The notes under the pieces: generated by a model | Databases searched by the model: none | Told to the model about the DNA's origin: nothing | The model's input: the letters and a program-made list of their open reading frames with translations, nothing else | Shown: positions 15,139 to 22,248 of the stretch, one piece after another | Position numbering within the stretch: the stretch's first letter is position 1 | Layout: every line of letters begins with the position of its first letter | Assembly: GCA_047974625.1 (NCBI GenBank) | Contig: JBKECK010000062.1 | Span: forward strand, 1-23,348 | Length of the DNA: 23,348 nt | Source of the DNA: CADEDH01 sp047974625 | GTDB lineage: Bacteria; Actinomycetota; Acidimicrobiia; Acidimicrobiales; SZUA-35 | Direction of reading: 5' to 3' | Made by a program: the position numbers and the translations under genes

Positions 15139-15813
15139 TCACGACACCCCGCTGATGCGACGGAGGAACACGATCGTCCGGTCCCACGCTAGTTCGGCCG
15201 CTTCGGGGTGGAACGTGTCACCCTCCTCGAAGAACCAGTGGCGGGTCCCCGGGTAGACGTGGAACTCGGTCGACTTCCCGCCGAGGCGGATGAACGACTC
15301 GGTGACCACCCGCTCGTCGTCGGTGACGATGTGGTCGTCCTCGGCGTAGTGGCCGAGGAACTCAGCGCCCGCTTCGTCGAAGTCGATGGCCTGGGTGCCG
15401 TAGAAGGCCGCCACCCCGTTGACGACCGACCCGAGCCGGGCCGCGATCCAGTAGGCCAGCGACGCTCCCATCGAGAAGCCGATGACGGCGATGGGGCGGT
15501 TCGGGTCGGCGCTCATGGCCCGCAGGGTGTGCGCCGACGACATCACCAGCCCAGACAGCTCGTCGGCATCCTGCCCGGCCAGGACCGCCTCCCCCTCGGC
15601 CTCGGTGACCGGCTGCACCCCGTCGAACAGGTCCGGGGCCAGCACCGTGAACCCCTCGGCGGCTACCCGGCGGCAGAACGAGCGGACCCAGTCGTTCAAA
15701 CCCCACCACGAGTGGAGCACCATCACCCCCGGGCCGTGTCGACCACCGGGCGGGTCGACCAGAAAGGCCTCCCCGGCCCGGCGGCTGGTGAACGGCGAAG
15801 AGGGCTCGGCCAT
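15139..15813 (-). CDS. Dienelactone hydrolase family protein with a Ser nucleophile
   Basis: From ATG 15813 the protein is 224 aa with an alpha/beta-hydrolase pattern. The nucleophile elbow is GFSMGAS (Ser114) instead of the GFCxGG of classical dienelactone hydrolases. The acid is probably Asp160 in HYAEDDHIV and the base His192 in GTRHWFFE. The Glu that pairs with the Cys in classical enzymes is replaced by Ser in LHSWWG. It should therefore act as a serine ester hydrolase of unknown substrate. The start is chosen because TAGGGT lies 7 nt upstream; the open frame extends to 15903, but that would place the start 5' of the promoter hexamer. It lies downstream of nothing on its strand and ends 37 bp from the ABC operon start. 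Confidence 0.85.
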   Translation of the reverse strand: MAEPSSPFTSRRAGEAFLVDPPGGRHGPGVMVLHSWWGLNDWVRSFCRRVAAEGFTVLAPDLFDGVQPVTEAEGEAVLAGQDADELSGLVMSSAHTLRAMSADPNRPIAVIGFSMGASLAYWIAARLGSVVNGVAAFYGTQAIDFDEAGAEFLGHYAEDDHIVTDDERVVTESFIRLGGKSTEFHVYPGTRHWFFEEGDTFHPEAAELAWDRTIVFLRRISGVS

Positions 15814-15820
15814 GCCAGTG

Positions 15821-15826
15821 ACCCTA
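15821..15826 (-). promoter_or_regulatory. Probable -10 hexamer TAGGGT (start at 15813)
   Basis: TAGGGT on the minus strand is followed by 7 nt and then ATG 15813. The same hexamer precedes the divergent YihY gene at 15939-15944. Confidence 0.55.
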
Positions 15827-15938
15827 ATGGAAGCCCGACCCCGGATCACCCGGCCCGCGTCCCGTTTCCGACCCCGGGACAGCAGGGTCCACGATGTGTC
15901 CATGGGTGGGTTTCCACGCCTTGATCTCCGGTTTTCCG

Positions 15939-15944
15939 TAGGGT
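15939..15944 (+). promoter_or_regulatory. Probable -10 hexamer TAGGGT of the YihY gene
   Basis: TAGGGT is followed by 6 nt and then GTG 15951, with no Shine-Dalgarno site between. Confidence 0.55.
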
Positions 15945-15950
15945 GGACCC

Positions 15951-17084
15951 GTGCCGGGTTTCATACGTGCCGCGGCCAGTGGCTGGAGCTTCGTCGTCGA
16001 GGTCGCCCGCCGCTGGTACTACGGGGGCATCGGCGATCTCGCCGCCGGGGTCACCTTCTGGATCCTGGTGTCGCTGCCAGCGTCGATCCTGGCCATGCTG
16101 GCCACCCTCGGCTCGCTCGACTCGTGGATCGGTTTCGGGTTCCGGACCGAGATCGAGACCACCGTGCTCGAGTTCGTGGACCGGGTCTTCACCGACGAGG
16201 CGTCCGGTATCCGTGACGCCGTGGCCGGCCTGTTCCAGGGGGGCGCCAATTCGAGCCTGTTGACCGTGTCGCTGGTGGTGGCGCTGTGGTCGATCAGCCG
16301 GGGTTTTGCCGGCCTGATCCGGGCCCTGAACGACATCTATCTCATCGAGAACCGCCGTCCCTGGTACAACGACCGCATCATGGCCGTCGTCCTCGGCCTG
16401 GGCAGCCTGCTGGTCTCGGTCCCCCTCGTGCTGCTGGAGCGATGGGTGTGGGACGTGTTTCCCGACGGGGTGTTGGAACGCACCCTGCGTGGCCTGGTGG
16501 CCATGTCGATCCTGGTCGGGTGGGCGGCAACCGTCTACCACTACGCCCCGGCCAGCCGGACCAAGTGGCGCTACGACCTGCCGGGAGCGATCACGGCAGC
16601 GGTCATGTGGTGGATGCTGTCGGAGGGGTTCGGCTGGTACGTGCGGATCTCGTCGGGTTCCAACGGGGTGACCGCCGCGGTCGGTGCCGGCCTGCTCGCC
16701 CTTACCTGGCTGTGGCTGGCCGCCCAGGTGCTCCTGATCGGGGGCACGGTAAACGTCGTTTACGCCGAGCGGCGCGGGATCTCCCGGACCCACCGGCCGT
16801 GGGGCGAGGCTCAGGAGCGGATCCGGCGCCGCACCGGCGAGATCCGGGCCGTCACGGCCGCCGGGCCGTCCCTCACGGCCGGCGGGCCGCCCGTACCGGC
16901 TGGGGCGGCCCCCACCGGGCCCGGGGCCGGACGCACCACGCCCGGGGAGCTCGCTCCCACCGGTCCGGCCCCCACGGCCCCGGCTCCCGGGGGGTCGTGG
17001 CCGCCCACCCGTCCCGACGACCCCGGAGCGGGGGATCAGCACCCGCCCCGGCAGCCCTTGCCCCAGCGGGGACCCGTCGACTAG
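15951..17084 (+). CDS. YihY/BrkB family inner-membrane protein
   Basis: The 377-aa protein begins with the family pattern of a cytoplasmic helix followed by GGIGDLAAGVTFWILVSLPASILAML. Further hallmarks are SLVVALWSISRGFAGLIRALNDIY, then RPWYNDRIMAVVLGLG, a YHYAPASRTKWRYDLPGAI segment and WLAAQVLLIGGTVNVVYAERRG, giving about six membrane helices. The family is widespread but has no agreed function; the old label ribonuclease BN is wrong for it. The last 80 or so residues are a Pro/Gly/Ala/Thr-rich cytoplasmic tail that is not part of the family core. The start is GTG 15951, 6 nt after TAGGGT. The downstream hydrolase begins 10 bp after the TAG, so the two are probably one transcript. Confidence 0.92.
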   Translation: MPGFIRAAASGWSFVVEVARRWYYGGIGDLAAGVTFWILVSLPASILAMLATLGSLDSWIGFGFRTEIETTVLEFVDRVFTDEASGIRDAVAGLFQGGANSSLLTVSLVVALWSISRGFAGLIRALNDIYLIENRRPWYNDRIMAVVLGLGSLLVSVPLVLLERWVWDVFPDGVLERTLRGLVAMSILVGWAATVYHYAPASRTKWRYDLPGAITAAVMWWMLSEGFGWYVRISSGSNGVTAAVGAGLLALTWLWLAAQVLLIGGTVNVVYAERRGISRTHRPWGEAQERIRRRTGEIRAVTAAGPSLTAGGPPVPAGAAPTGPGAGRTTPGELAPTGPAPTAPAPGGSWPPTRPDDPGAGDQHPPRQPLPQRGPVD

Positions 17085-17094
17085 TGAGACAACC

Positions 17095-17748
17095 ATGACG
17101 ACGATCAACCTCACCGCTGCGGACGGTCACCGCTTCTCCGCCTACCTCACCGGCCCCGAGAACGCCACCCACGGCGTCATCGTGGTCCAGGAGGTGTTCG
17201 GCGTGAATGGGCACATCCGGTCGGTGGCCGACCGGATGGCCGAGGCCGGCTACCGGGTGGTCGCCCCGGCCCTCTACGACCGGGTCGAACGCAACCTGGA
17301 ACTGGGCTACGACGCCGACGACCTCAACGCCGGGCTGGCCATCGCCGGCAAGCTGGCCTGGGACGACACCCTCGCCGACCTGAACGCCACGGTCGCCGAC
17401 CTCGACCGGCCCTGCGGCGTCATGGGGTTCTGCTGGGGTGGCACCGCCACCTGGATGGCGGCGGCCAAGGTGCCCGTGGCCGCCGCCGTCGGCTACTACG
17501 GCAGCGGCATCCTCCGCCTCAACGACCTCGAACCGAAGGTGCCCACCATGCTCCACTTCGGTCGCCAGGACCAGTCCACCCCGCTGGATCAGGTGGAGAA
17601 GGTGGCCGCCGCCCACCCGGACGTGACCGTCCACCTCTACGACGCCGGCCACGGCTTCAACTGCGACCAGCGGTCCAGCTACGACGCCGAGGCGTCCGCC
17701 CTGGCCTGGGACCGGACCCTGGCCTTCTTCGCCGACCACATCGGCTGA
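17095..17748 (+). CDS. Dienelactone hydrolase family protein with the classical Cys nucleophile
   Basis: The 217-aa protein has the canonical dienelactone hydrolase residues: Glu33 in VQEVFGVN, the nucleophile Cys113 in GFCWGG, Asp159 in FGRQDQSTP and His186 in DAGHGFNC. Family enzymes hydrolyse dienelactones in chlorocatechol breakdown or related lactones and esters in the cytoplasm, but no aromatic-degradation genes are adjacent, so the substrate is open. The length is slightly below the usual 230-240 aa. ATG 17095 follows the YihY TAG by 10 bp, so it is probably co-transcribed; the ribosome site is weak. A Ser-nucleophile relative lies at 15139-15813, and the two are clearly different subfamilies, not a recent duplication. 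Confidence 0.93.
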   Translation: MTTINLTAADGHRFSAYLTGPENATHGVIVVQEVFGVNGHIRSVADRMAEAGYRVVAPALYDRVERNLELGYDADDLNAGLAIAGKLAWDDTLADLNATVADLDRPCGVMGFCWGGTATWMAAAKVPVAAAVGYYGSGILRLNDLEPKVPTMLHFGRQDQSTPLDQVEKVAAAHPDVTVHLYDAGHGFNCDQRSSYDAEASALAWDRTLAFFADHIG

Positions 17749-17790
17749 GGGGCCGCGGCCCGCTCGCGGCCGGTGGGTCCAGCACCGGAG

Positions 17791-17796
17791 TAGGCT
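17791..17796 (+). promoter_or_regulatory. Probable -10 hexamer TAGGCT of engB
   Basis: TAGGCT is followed by 8 nt and then ATG 17805, the longest spacing among the leaderless-type promoters here. Confidence 0.5.
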
Positions 17797-17804
17797 CAGC
17801 CGCC

Positions 17805-18386
17805 ATGGCCCGACGGCGTGCTCTCAGTTTCGTCACGTCGGCCGACCGGGTTGATCGGCTGCCCCCGAGCACGGCCGAGGTGGCCGTGGTCGGCCGGTCC
17901 AATGTGGGGAAGTCGTCCCTGATCAACGCGCTGGCCGGCCGCAAAGACCTGGCCCGGGTCAGTTCCACCCCCGGCCGGACCCGGCTGCTCAACCTGTTCG
18001 CCTTCGACGACGGCGGCACCATGATGGACCTGCCCGGCTACGGCTACGCCAAGGCGTCCAAGGCCATGCGGGCGGGCTGGCAGGCCATGATCGAGCGCTA
18101 CCTGCTCGAACGCGACGCCCTGGTCATGGTGGTGGTCCTGGTCGACGGTCTGGTCGGGCCCACCGCGCTCGACACCGACCTGCTGGACTGGCTCCGGGCC
18201 AACGGGCTGCCCCACACGGTGGTGGCCACCAAGCAGGACAAGGTCAAGGCATCGAAACGGACCCGCCGCCGTCGTGACCTGGCTGCCGGGTGCCGGCTCG
18301 AGGAGGGCGACATCATCTGGGTGAGCGCCACCACCGGGTCGGGCGTCGACCGGCTCGGAACCCTGATCGACCGCTGGCTGGCCTGA
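17805..18386 (+). CDS. engB: Ribosome biogenesis GTPase EngB/YsxC
   Basis: EngB is an essential-type GTPase in many bacteria, needed for late assembly of the large ribosomal subunit. The 193-aa product shows all TRAFAC-class GTPase motifs: G1 GRSNVGKSS (residues 30-38), G2 in SSTPGRTR (Thr55), G3 DLPGYGYA (75-82), G4 TKQDK and G5 SATTG. The N-terminal SFVTSADRVDRLPP and the GRTRLLNLF segment are typical of EngB. It is 56 bp downstream of the dienelactone hydrolase and has its own TAGGCT hexamer 8 nt before ATG 17805. I see nothing abnormal in length or motifs. Confidence 0.96.
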   Translation: MARRRALSFVTSADRVDRLPPSTAEVAVVGRSNVGKSSLINALAGRKDLARVSSTPGRTRLLNLFAFDDGGTMMDLPGYGYAKASKAMRAGWQAMIERYLLERDALVMVVVLVDGLVGPTALDTDLLDWLRANGLPHTVVATKQDKVKASKRTRRRRDLAAGCRLEEGDIIWVSATTGSGVDRLGTLIDRWLA

Positions 18387-18482
18387 ACCGTGGGGATCTG
18401 ACCGTCCCCGCCGGCGTCAGGGGCGCCGACGGTCGTTTGGCGCCCGCCACGGCCCGGGTGGTGAAGGCCGACGCGCTCTGGC

Positions 18483-18488
18483 CACAAT
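18483..18488 (+). promoter_or_regulatory. Probable -10 hexamer CACAAT of the acyl-CoA dehydrogenase gene
   Basis: CACAAT is followed by 6 nt and then ATG 18495, matching NANNNT. Confidence 0.45.
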
Positions 18489-18494
18489 GTCGCC

Positions 18495-19694
18495 ATGAGC
18501 ACCAACCCCGAACAGACGTCGGTCGACGAGGCCATCGACACCCTCCTGGCCGAGCACGACCCCAGCACCATGACGGCCGAGGAGTTCCGGGGCCACCAGT
18601 TCGACGCCGGCCTCGCCTGGGTCCACCACGACAAGGAGGCCGGCGGCCTGGGAGTGGTCCCACAGCTCCAGCGCCGGGTCGACGAGCGGTTGCGCGCCGC
18701 CGGCGTCCCGGCCATGGACCCCGCCATGTTCTTCCTCTACCTGGCGGGCCCCACGATCGCCACCCACGGCACCCCGGAGCAGCAGCAACGGTTCCTCCGC
18801 CCGATGTTCACCGGCGAGGAGCGCTGGTGCCAGCTGTTCAGCGAGCCGGGTGCCGGCAGTGATTTCGCCGGCCTGGCCACCCGGGCCGTCCGCGACGGGG
18901 ACGAGTGGATCGTCAACGGCCAGAAGGTGTGGAACACCATGGCCCACCTGGCCGACTGGGGGATGCTGGTCACCCGCTCCAACCCGGAGCTGCCCAAGCA
19001 CGCCGGCATGACCTACTTCGCGGTCGACATGGCCAGCCCGGGGGTGGAGGTCCGGCCGTTGCGCCAGATCACCGGCGAGGCCGAGTTCAACGAGGTCTAC
19101 CTGACCGACGCCCGGGTGCCCGACGCCAACCGGATCGGCGACGTCGGCGGCGGGTGGCGGGTCTCGCTGACGACCCTGATGAACGAGCGCACCGCCATCG
19201 GCAGCGGGGGCGCCCCCAAGCGGGGGTCGGGACCCATCGGCTCCCTGGTCGAGGTGTGGAACAACCTGCCGGACGACCAGCGCACCGCCGTCCGCCGGGA
19301 CGAGCTCATGAAGCTGTGGGTCCGGGCCGAGGTGGCCCGCCTCACCAACCTGCGGGCGGCCGGCAACCGCCGGGTCGGGAACCCCGGGCCGGAGGGGTCG
19401 GTCGGCAAGCTGGCCATGGCCGAGCTGAACAAGGAGATCATGGACACCGCCGTCACCTTCGAGGGCCCGGCGGGCCTGACCGGTTTCGACTACACCTTCC
19501 GCCGCCCCGAGAGCCTCTCGGTGTCCGGCACCGAGCACGGCATCGGCTACGGCTTCCTGCGGGTCCGGGCCAACTCGATCGAGGGTGGCACCAGCGAGAT
19601 CATGCGCAACATCCTGGGTGAGCAGGTGCTCGGCTTGCCCGGCGAACCCCGCGTCGACAAGGACGTGCCCTGGGCTGAGGTGCCCCGCAGCTAG
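18495..19694 (+). CDS. Acyl-CoA dehydrogenase (FadE type)
   Basis: This FAD enzyme oxidises an acyl-CoA to the 2,3-enoyl-CoA. The 399-aa protein has the family order: an N-terminal helical domain, the FAD-contact segment CQLFSEPGAGSDFAGLATRA, the beta-domain segment WIVNGQKVWNTMAHLADWGMLVTRS, MNERTAIG, and the C-terminal RANSIEGGTSEIMRNILGEQVLG. The Glu of IEGGTSE is where medium-chain enzymes keep the catalytic base. In actinobacteria such proteins work in fatty-acid or sterol side-chain breakdown; the substrate cannot be assigned here. The enzyme stands alone, 108 bp after engB, with CACAAT 6 nt before the start. It converges on the LacI gene across a strong hairpin. Confidence 0.94.
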   Translation: MSTNPEQTSVDEAIDTLLAEHDPSTMTAEEFRGHQFDAGLAWVHHDKEAGGLGVVPQLQRRVDERLRAAGVPAMDPAMFFLYLAGPTIATHGTPEQQQRFLRPMFTGEERWCQLFSEPGAGSDFAGLATRAVRDGDEWIVNGQKVWNTMAHLADWGMLVTRSNPELPKHAGMTYFAVDMASPGVEVRPLRQITGEAEFNEVYLTDARVPDANRIGDVGGGWRVSLTTLMNERTAIGSGGAPKRGSGPIGSLVEVWNNLPDDQRTAVRRDELMKLWVRAEVARLTNLRAAGNRRVGNPGPEGSVGKLAMAELNKEIMDTAVTFEGPAGLTGFDYTFRRPESLSVSGTEHGIGYGFLRVRANSIEGGTSEIMRNILGEQVLGLPGEPRVDKDVPWAEVPRS

Positions 19695-19715
19695 TCCCGC
19701 TCCCCGGGGCCGGGA

Positions 19716-19743
19716 CCGGCCGCCGTCAGTGGGCGGCGGCCGG
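19716..19743. terminator. Strong bidirectional terminator hairpin, acyl-CoA dehydrogenase / LacI
   Basis: CCGGCCGCCG (19716-19725) and CGGCGGCCGG (19734-19743) form a perfect 10-bp stem around an 8-nt loop. The loop holds the stop codon of the LacI gene (19726-19728). No T-tract follows, but position and stem strength fit termination for both genes. Confidence 0.6.
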
Positions 19744-20769
19744 ATGGGTGGCGGGCACCGGGCACGACTGGCCCACCATCAGGGTGGGGGTGAGGAGCCG
19801 GTCGACCAGGTGATCGCAGCCGTCGCCGTCGAAGGCCTCGTAGAGGATGGTCTGGGTGGTGCGGGCCATGGCCTCGATGGGCTGGCGCACCGTGGTCAGG
19901 GTGGGGTTGGCCATCTGGGAGATGGCCAGGCCGTCGAAGCTGACGATCTGGAAGTCGTCGGGCACCCGGAACCCGGCCACCGACAGCCGGTGGACGACGC
20001 CCAAGGCGATGACGTCGGCCGCGGCGATCACCGTGCCCGAGGTCCAGCCCTCGTCGAGGAGCCGTTCGATCCCCTCCTCACCGGTGGCGGCGTCGAACGA
20101 GCCGAGGATCTCGGGGAGGCCGGAACCGAACTCGCGGCGGAACCCCTCGAGCCGTTCCGAGGCCGACGAGGTGGACACGGTGGCCCCGATGTAGATCGGC
20201 GGGAAGCGGTCGAGGTCGACGTAGGCGTGCACATGCCGGGACACCAGTTCCAGGCCTTCGACGTTGTTGCAGCCGACGAACACCGTGTCGGTCCGGTCGA
20301 CCCGGCGGTCGAATTGGACGGTCGGCACCGATTCGGCCGCCAGTTCTACGGCCGCCCGGCTCGCCGTCTCGTCGGCCGGGGTCATTATAAGAGCGTCGAC
20401 CTGGCGGCCCAGGAAGGACTGGACACCGCGGAACTCGGCGTCGAGCGACGAGGCGGCGTTGAACACCAGCAGATCGGTGTCGAAGGGAATGAACGCCTCA
20501 CTGAGTTTGTGCGCCACCGAGGCGAAGAACGGGTTCTGGAGGTCGGGAATGATGAGGCCGATCACCGAGCTCTGCTGGCGACGGAGGGTCCGGCCGATCA
20601 GGTTGACGCGGTAGCCGAGCTGTTTGGCCGCCGCCTTGACCTTCGATTGCAGTTCCGGATCCACCCGACGACTACCGCTCAAGGTCCGGGATACCGTGGC
20701 CGGCGAAACGCCGGCGAGCCGGGCGACGTCGTTCATGGTCACTGATTGCCCATCACCGGGTCGTCTCAC
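19726..20769 (-). CDS. LacI family transcriptional regulator
   Basis: The protein has an N-terminal LacI helix-turn-helix (MNDVARLAGVSPATVSRTLSGSRRVDP) and a periplasmic-binding-protein-like effector domain with VIGLIIPDLQNPFFASVAHKLSEAF, a FDRRV segment and VPDDFQIVSFDG near the C-terminus. It should bind an operator as a dimer and respond to a sugar or nucleoside-type ligand. Its divergent position to a nucleoside hydrolase and ribokinase suggests that it controls them; ribose or a nucleoside is the likely effector. I give the start as GTG 20769 (347 aa), which has GGAGG 9 nt upstream. ATG 20736 (336 aa) begins directly at the helix-turn-helix and is a fair alternative. Confidence 0.92.
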   Translation of the reverse strand: MRRPGDGQSVTMNDVARLAGVSPATVSRTLSGSRRVDPELQSKVKAAAKQLGYRVNLIGRTLRRQQSSVIGLIIPDLQNPFFASVAHKLSEAFIPFDTDLLVFNAASSLDAEFRGVQSFLGRQVDALIMTPADETASRAAVELAAESVPTVQFDRRVDRTDTVFVGCNNVEGLELVSRHVHAYVDLDRFPPIYIGATVSTSSASERLEGFRREFGSGLPEILGSFDAATGEEGIERLLDEGWTSGTVIAAADVIALGVVHRLSVAGFRVPDDFQIVSFDGLAISQMANPTLTTVRQPIEAMARTTQTILYEAFDGDGCDHLVDRLLTPTLMVGQSCPVPATHPAAAH

Positions 20770-20807
20770 GTGCCGTGTCCTCCATGTCGAGCAGCAACGT
20801 GGAGCCT

Positions 20808-20826
20808 CCCCGGCTCCGAGCCGGGG
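20808..20826 (-). promoter_or_regulatory. Hairpin in the LacI 5' leader
   Basis: CCCCGGC (20808-20814) and GCCGGGG (20820-20826) form a 7-bp perfect stem with a 5-nt loop. It lies 24 bp upstream of the LacI ribosome site and could act on expression of the regulator. This is inference from structure alone. Confidence 0.35.
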
Positions 20827-20873
20827 TCATCGCTGGTCACCCCGACGAGGGCGCTGCCGCTGGCCCCAATCGC

Positions 20874-20879
20874 AGCATA
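20874..20879 (-). promoter_or_regulatory. Candidate -10 hexamer TATGCT for the LacI gene
   Basis: TATGCT on the minus strand fits TANNNT and would give a leader of about 100 nt containing the hairpin at 20808-20826. A second AT-rich candidate, TATTTT, lies at 20909-20904. No clear -35 is present for either. Confidence 0.3.
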
Positions 20880-20935
20880 AGGCCGGTCCCCGAACTGGCC
20901 ACCAAAATAGCAGGTCGCCCCCCCGGTCATAATCG

Positions 20936-20954
20936 ATTGCTTGCTGAATGCAAT
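20936..20954. promoter_or_regulatory. Candidate operator: inverted repeat ATTGC-N9-GCAAT
   Basis: The arms are perfect over 5 bp and two further inner pairs also match, giving 7 of 9 symmetrical pairs in 19 bp. It sits between the two divergent transcription units, where a LacI operator is expected, but it lacks the central CG common in LacI-family sites. Confidence 0.3.
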
Positions 20955-21048
20955 GGTTTTGGGGGCGGAGGGCTTACGGTCGGCTTGGTCCATTTGGGGT
21001 CTGGTGGGCGTCGGCACCGGCGCTGGTCCGCCGCCGGGGGCGGGACCG

Positions 21049-21062
21049 AATCGGGGGCGATT
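21049..21062. promoter_or_regulatory. Candidate operator: inverted repeat AATCG-GGGG-CGATT
   Basis: Perfect 5-bp arms flank four G residues. It lies 38 bp upstream of the candidate -10 TACGCT, a plausible position for a regulator site. Evidence is symmetry and position only. Confidence 0.25.
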
Positions 21063-21099
21063 TGACGGATGTGACCAGACCGAGGGGGTGATTTCGTTC

Positions 21100-21105
21100 T
21101 ACGCT
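21100..21105 (+). promoter_or_regulatory. Candidate -10 hexamer TACGCT of the nucleoside-catabolism operon
   Basis: TACGCT fits TANNNT and is followed by 6 nt and GTG 21112. Transcription from here would give either a leaderless small ORF or a 137-nt leader for the nucleoside hydrolase. Confidence 0.4.
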
Positions 21106-21111
21106 CGCCGT

Positions 21112-21249
21112 GTGCCCCTGCACCCTGACCGCGCGGGTCGGTTCTTCGCCCAAAACTGGCGTGGTCATCGGCGGGGTGCGACCCGTCGGGCGATGCCCAC
21201 CGGGGGGATGAGTGGGCGACATCGTGGGGACCGGGGAGGGTCGTTCTGA
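21112..21249 (+). CDS. Possible small leader ORF (45 aa) coupled to the nucleoside hydrolase
   Basis: GTG 21112 lies 6 nt after TACGCT, the spacing seen at leaderless starts in this window. The frame ends at TGA 21247-21249, which shares one base with the hydrolase ATG (TGATG), so its translation could be coupled to the next gene. The 45-residue product is strongly basic and Arg/Gly-rich (RGHRRGATRR in the middle), unlike a typical metabolic protein and with no recognisable domain. A Shine-Dalgarno GGAGG for the hydrolase lies inside the end of this ORF. It may be a real leader peptide or a chance frame in the 5' leader. Confidence 0.3.
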   Translation: MPLHPDRAGRFFAQNWRGHRRGATRRAMPTGGMSGRHRGDRGGSF

Positions 21250-22235
21250 TGAACCGTGCCGGTCGGGGCCGCCCGGTCTTGCTCGATTGTGACCCTGGCT
21301 ATGACGATGCCCTGGCCCTGTTGTTCGCCCTGGGCTCCCCATCGATCGACCTGCTCGCCGTGACCACCGTGTTCGGGAACGGCCCGCTCGAGCAGACGAG
21401 CCGGACGGCGGGACGGGTGCTGGCCCTGGCGGGCCGCACCGACGTGCCGCTGGCGGCCGGGGCGGCCGGGCCGCTCATAGGCGGGACCCGCCGGTTCGGG
21501 GGCCGGCGGGGCGGAGCGGAACCCGCAGGCCTGCCGCCTGCCCACCTGGCCGTCGAGCCGGTCGACACCCCGGCCGTCGACCTCATGGCCTCCCTGATCC
21601 GGACGGCCAGGGAGCCGGTGACCCTGGTGGCCACCGGTCCGGCCACCAACACGGCCCGGCTCGTCCGGGACCACCCGGACCTGCACCACCGGATCGCCGA
21701 CCTGGTGGTCATGGCCGGTTCGGCCCGGGGCGGGAACTGCACCCCCACCGCCGAGTTCAACGCCGCCTCTGACCCGGAGGCCCTCGACATCCTGCTGGAC
21801 GTCCCCGGGGGCGCCGGCCCGGGGCGGCGCCCCCGCCTGGTGGGCCTCGACCTGACCCGTCAGGCCGTCGCCCCCGCTGACGTGATCCACCGGTTGACCC
21901 GGTTCGGTCACGAGCCGGCCACCGTCGCCGCCGCCTGGCTCACCGAGCTCACCGGCGCCTGCGCCGGGGCCGGGGGCGGCGCCGACCGGCCGGTGCACGA
22001 CCTGTGTGCGGCGGCGGCCGTCGTCGACCCCACCGTGATGGGCTGGACCCCGGCGGTGGTGACCGTGGACCTCGACGGCCACGACACCCGGGGCACGACC
22101 GTGGTCGACGACCCCGCGATCCGGGGTCGGGCCGCGAACGCCCAGGTGGCGACCGCTCTCGACCTCGATCGGTTCTGGGCCATGGTGATCGACGCGCTCG
22201 ACCGGCTGGGGTCGGGCCGAGGGAACGACGGATGA
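21249..22235 (+). CDS. Nucleoside hydrolase (inosine/uridine-preferring family)
   Basis: These enzymes hydrolyse the N-glycosidic bond of ribonucleosides to a base and ribose. The 328-aa protein opens with the calcium-site motif DCDPGYDD (residues 13-20), the family form DxDPGxDD. It then has TTVFGN, VTLVATGPATNTA, the EFNAASDPEA segment and a C-terminal HDLCAAAAVVDP, which matches the active-site HD region. Base preference cannot be read reliably; the residues between the motifs differ from well-known purine- or pyrimidine-specific members. ATG 21249 has GGGGAGGG upstream, 9-10 nt away, so this is a Shine-Dalgarno start. Together with the kinase 13 bp downstream it forms a nucleoside-to-ribose-5-phosphate pathway. 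Confidence 0.92.
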   Translation: MNRAGRGRPVLLDCDPGYDDALALLFALGSPSIDLLAVTTVFGNGPLEQTSRTAGRVLALAGRTDVPLAAGAAGPLIGGTRRFGGRRGGAEPAGLPPAHLAVEPVDTPAVDLMASLIRTAREPVTLVATGPATNTARLVRDHPDLHHRIADLVVMAGSARGGNCTPTAEFNAASDPEALDILLDVPGGAGPGRRPRLVGLDLTRQAVAPADVIHRLTRFGHEPATVAAAWLTELTGACAGAGGGADRPVHDLCAAAAVVDPTVMGWTPAVVTVDLDGHDTRGTTVVDDPAIRGRAANAQVATALDLDRFWAMVIDALDRLGSGRGNDG

Positions 22236-22248
22236 CGGCAAAGGAACA

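Larger units (their letters stand above)
20770..21111. promoter_or_regulatory. Regulatory gap between LacI gene and nucleoside hydrolase locus
   Basis: No convincing gene is seen here. The stretch is richer in A/T than its surroundings and holds the LacI ribosome site (20779-20783), a 7-bp hairpin in the LacI leader, -10-like sequences on both strands and two inverted repeats that could be operators. Confidence 0.6.

Noticed and set aside
20766..21017. 83-codon minus-strand frame in the LacI/hydrolase gap
   Set aside because: It overlaps the start of the LacI gene, spans the presumed promoters and leader hairpin, and shows no domain.
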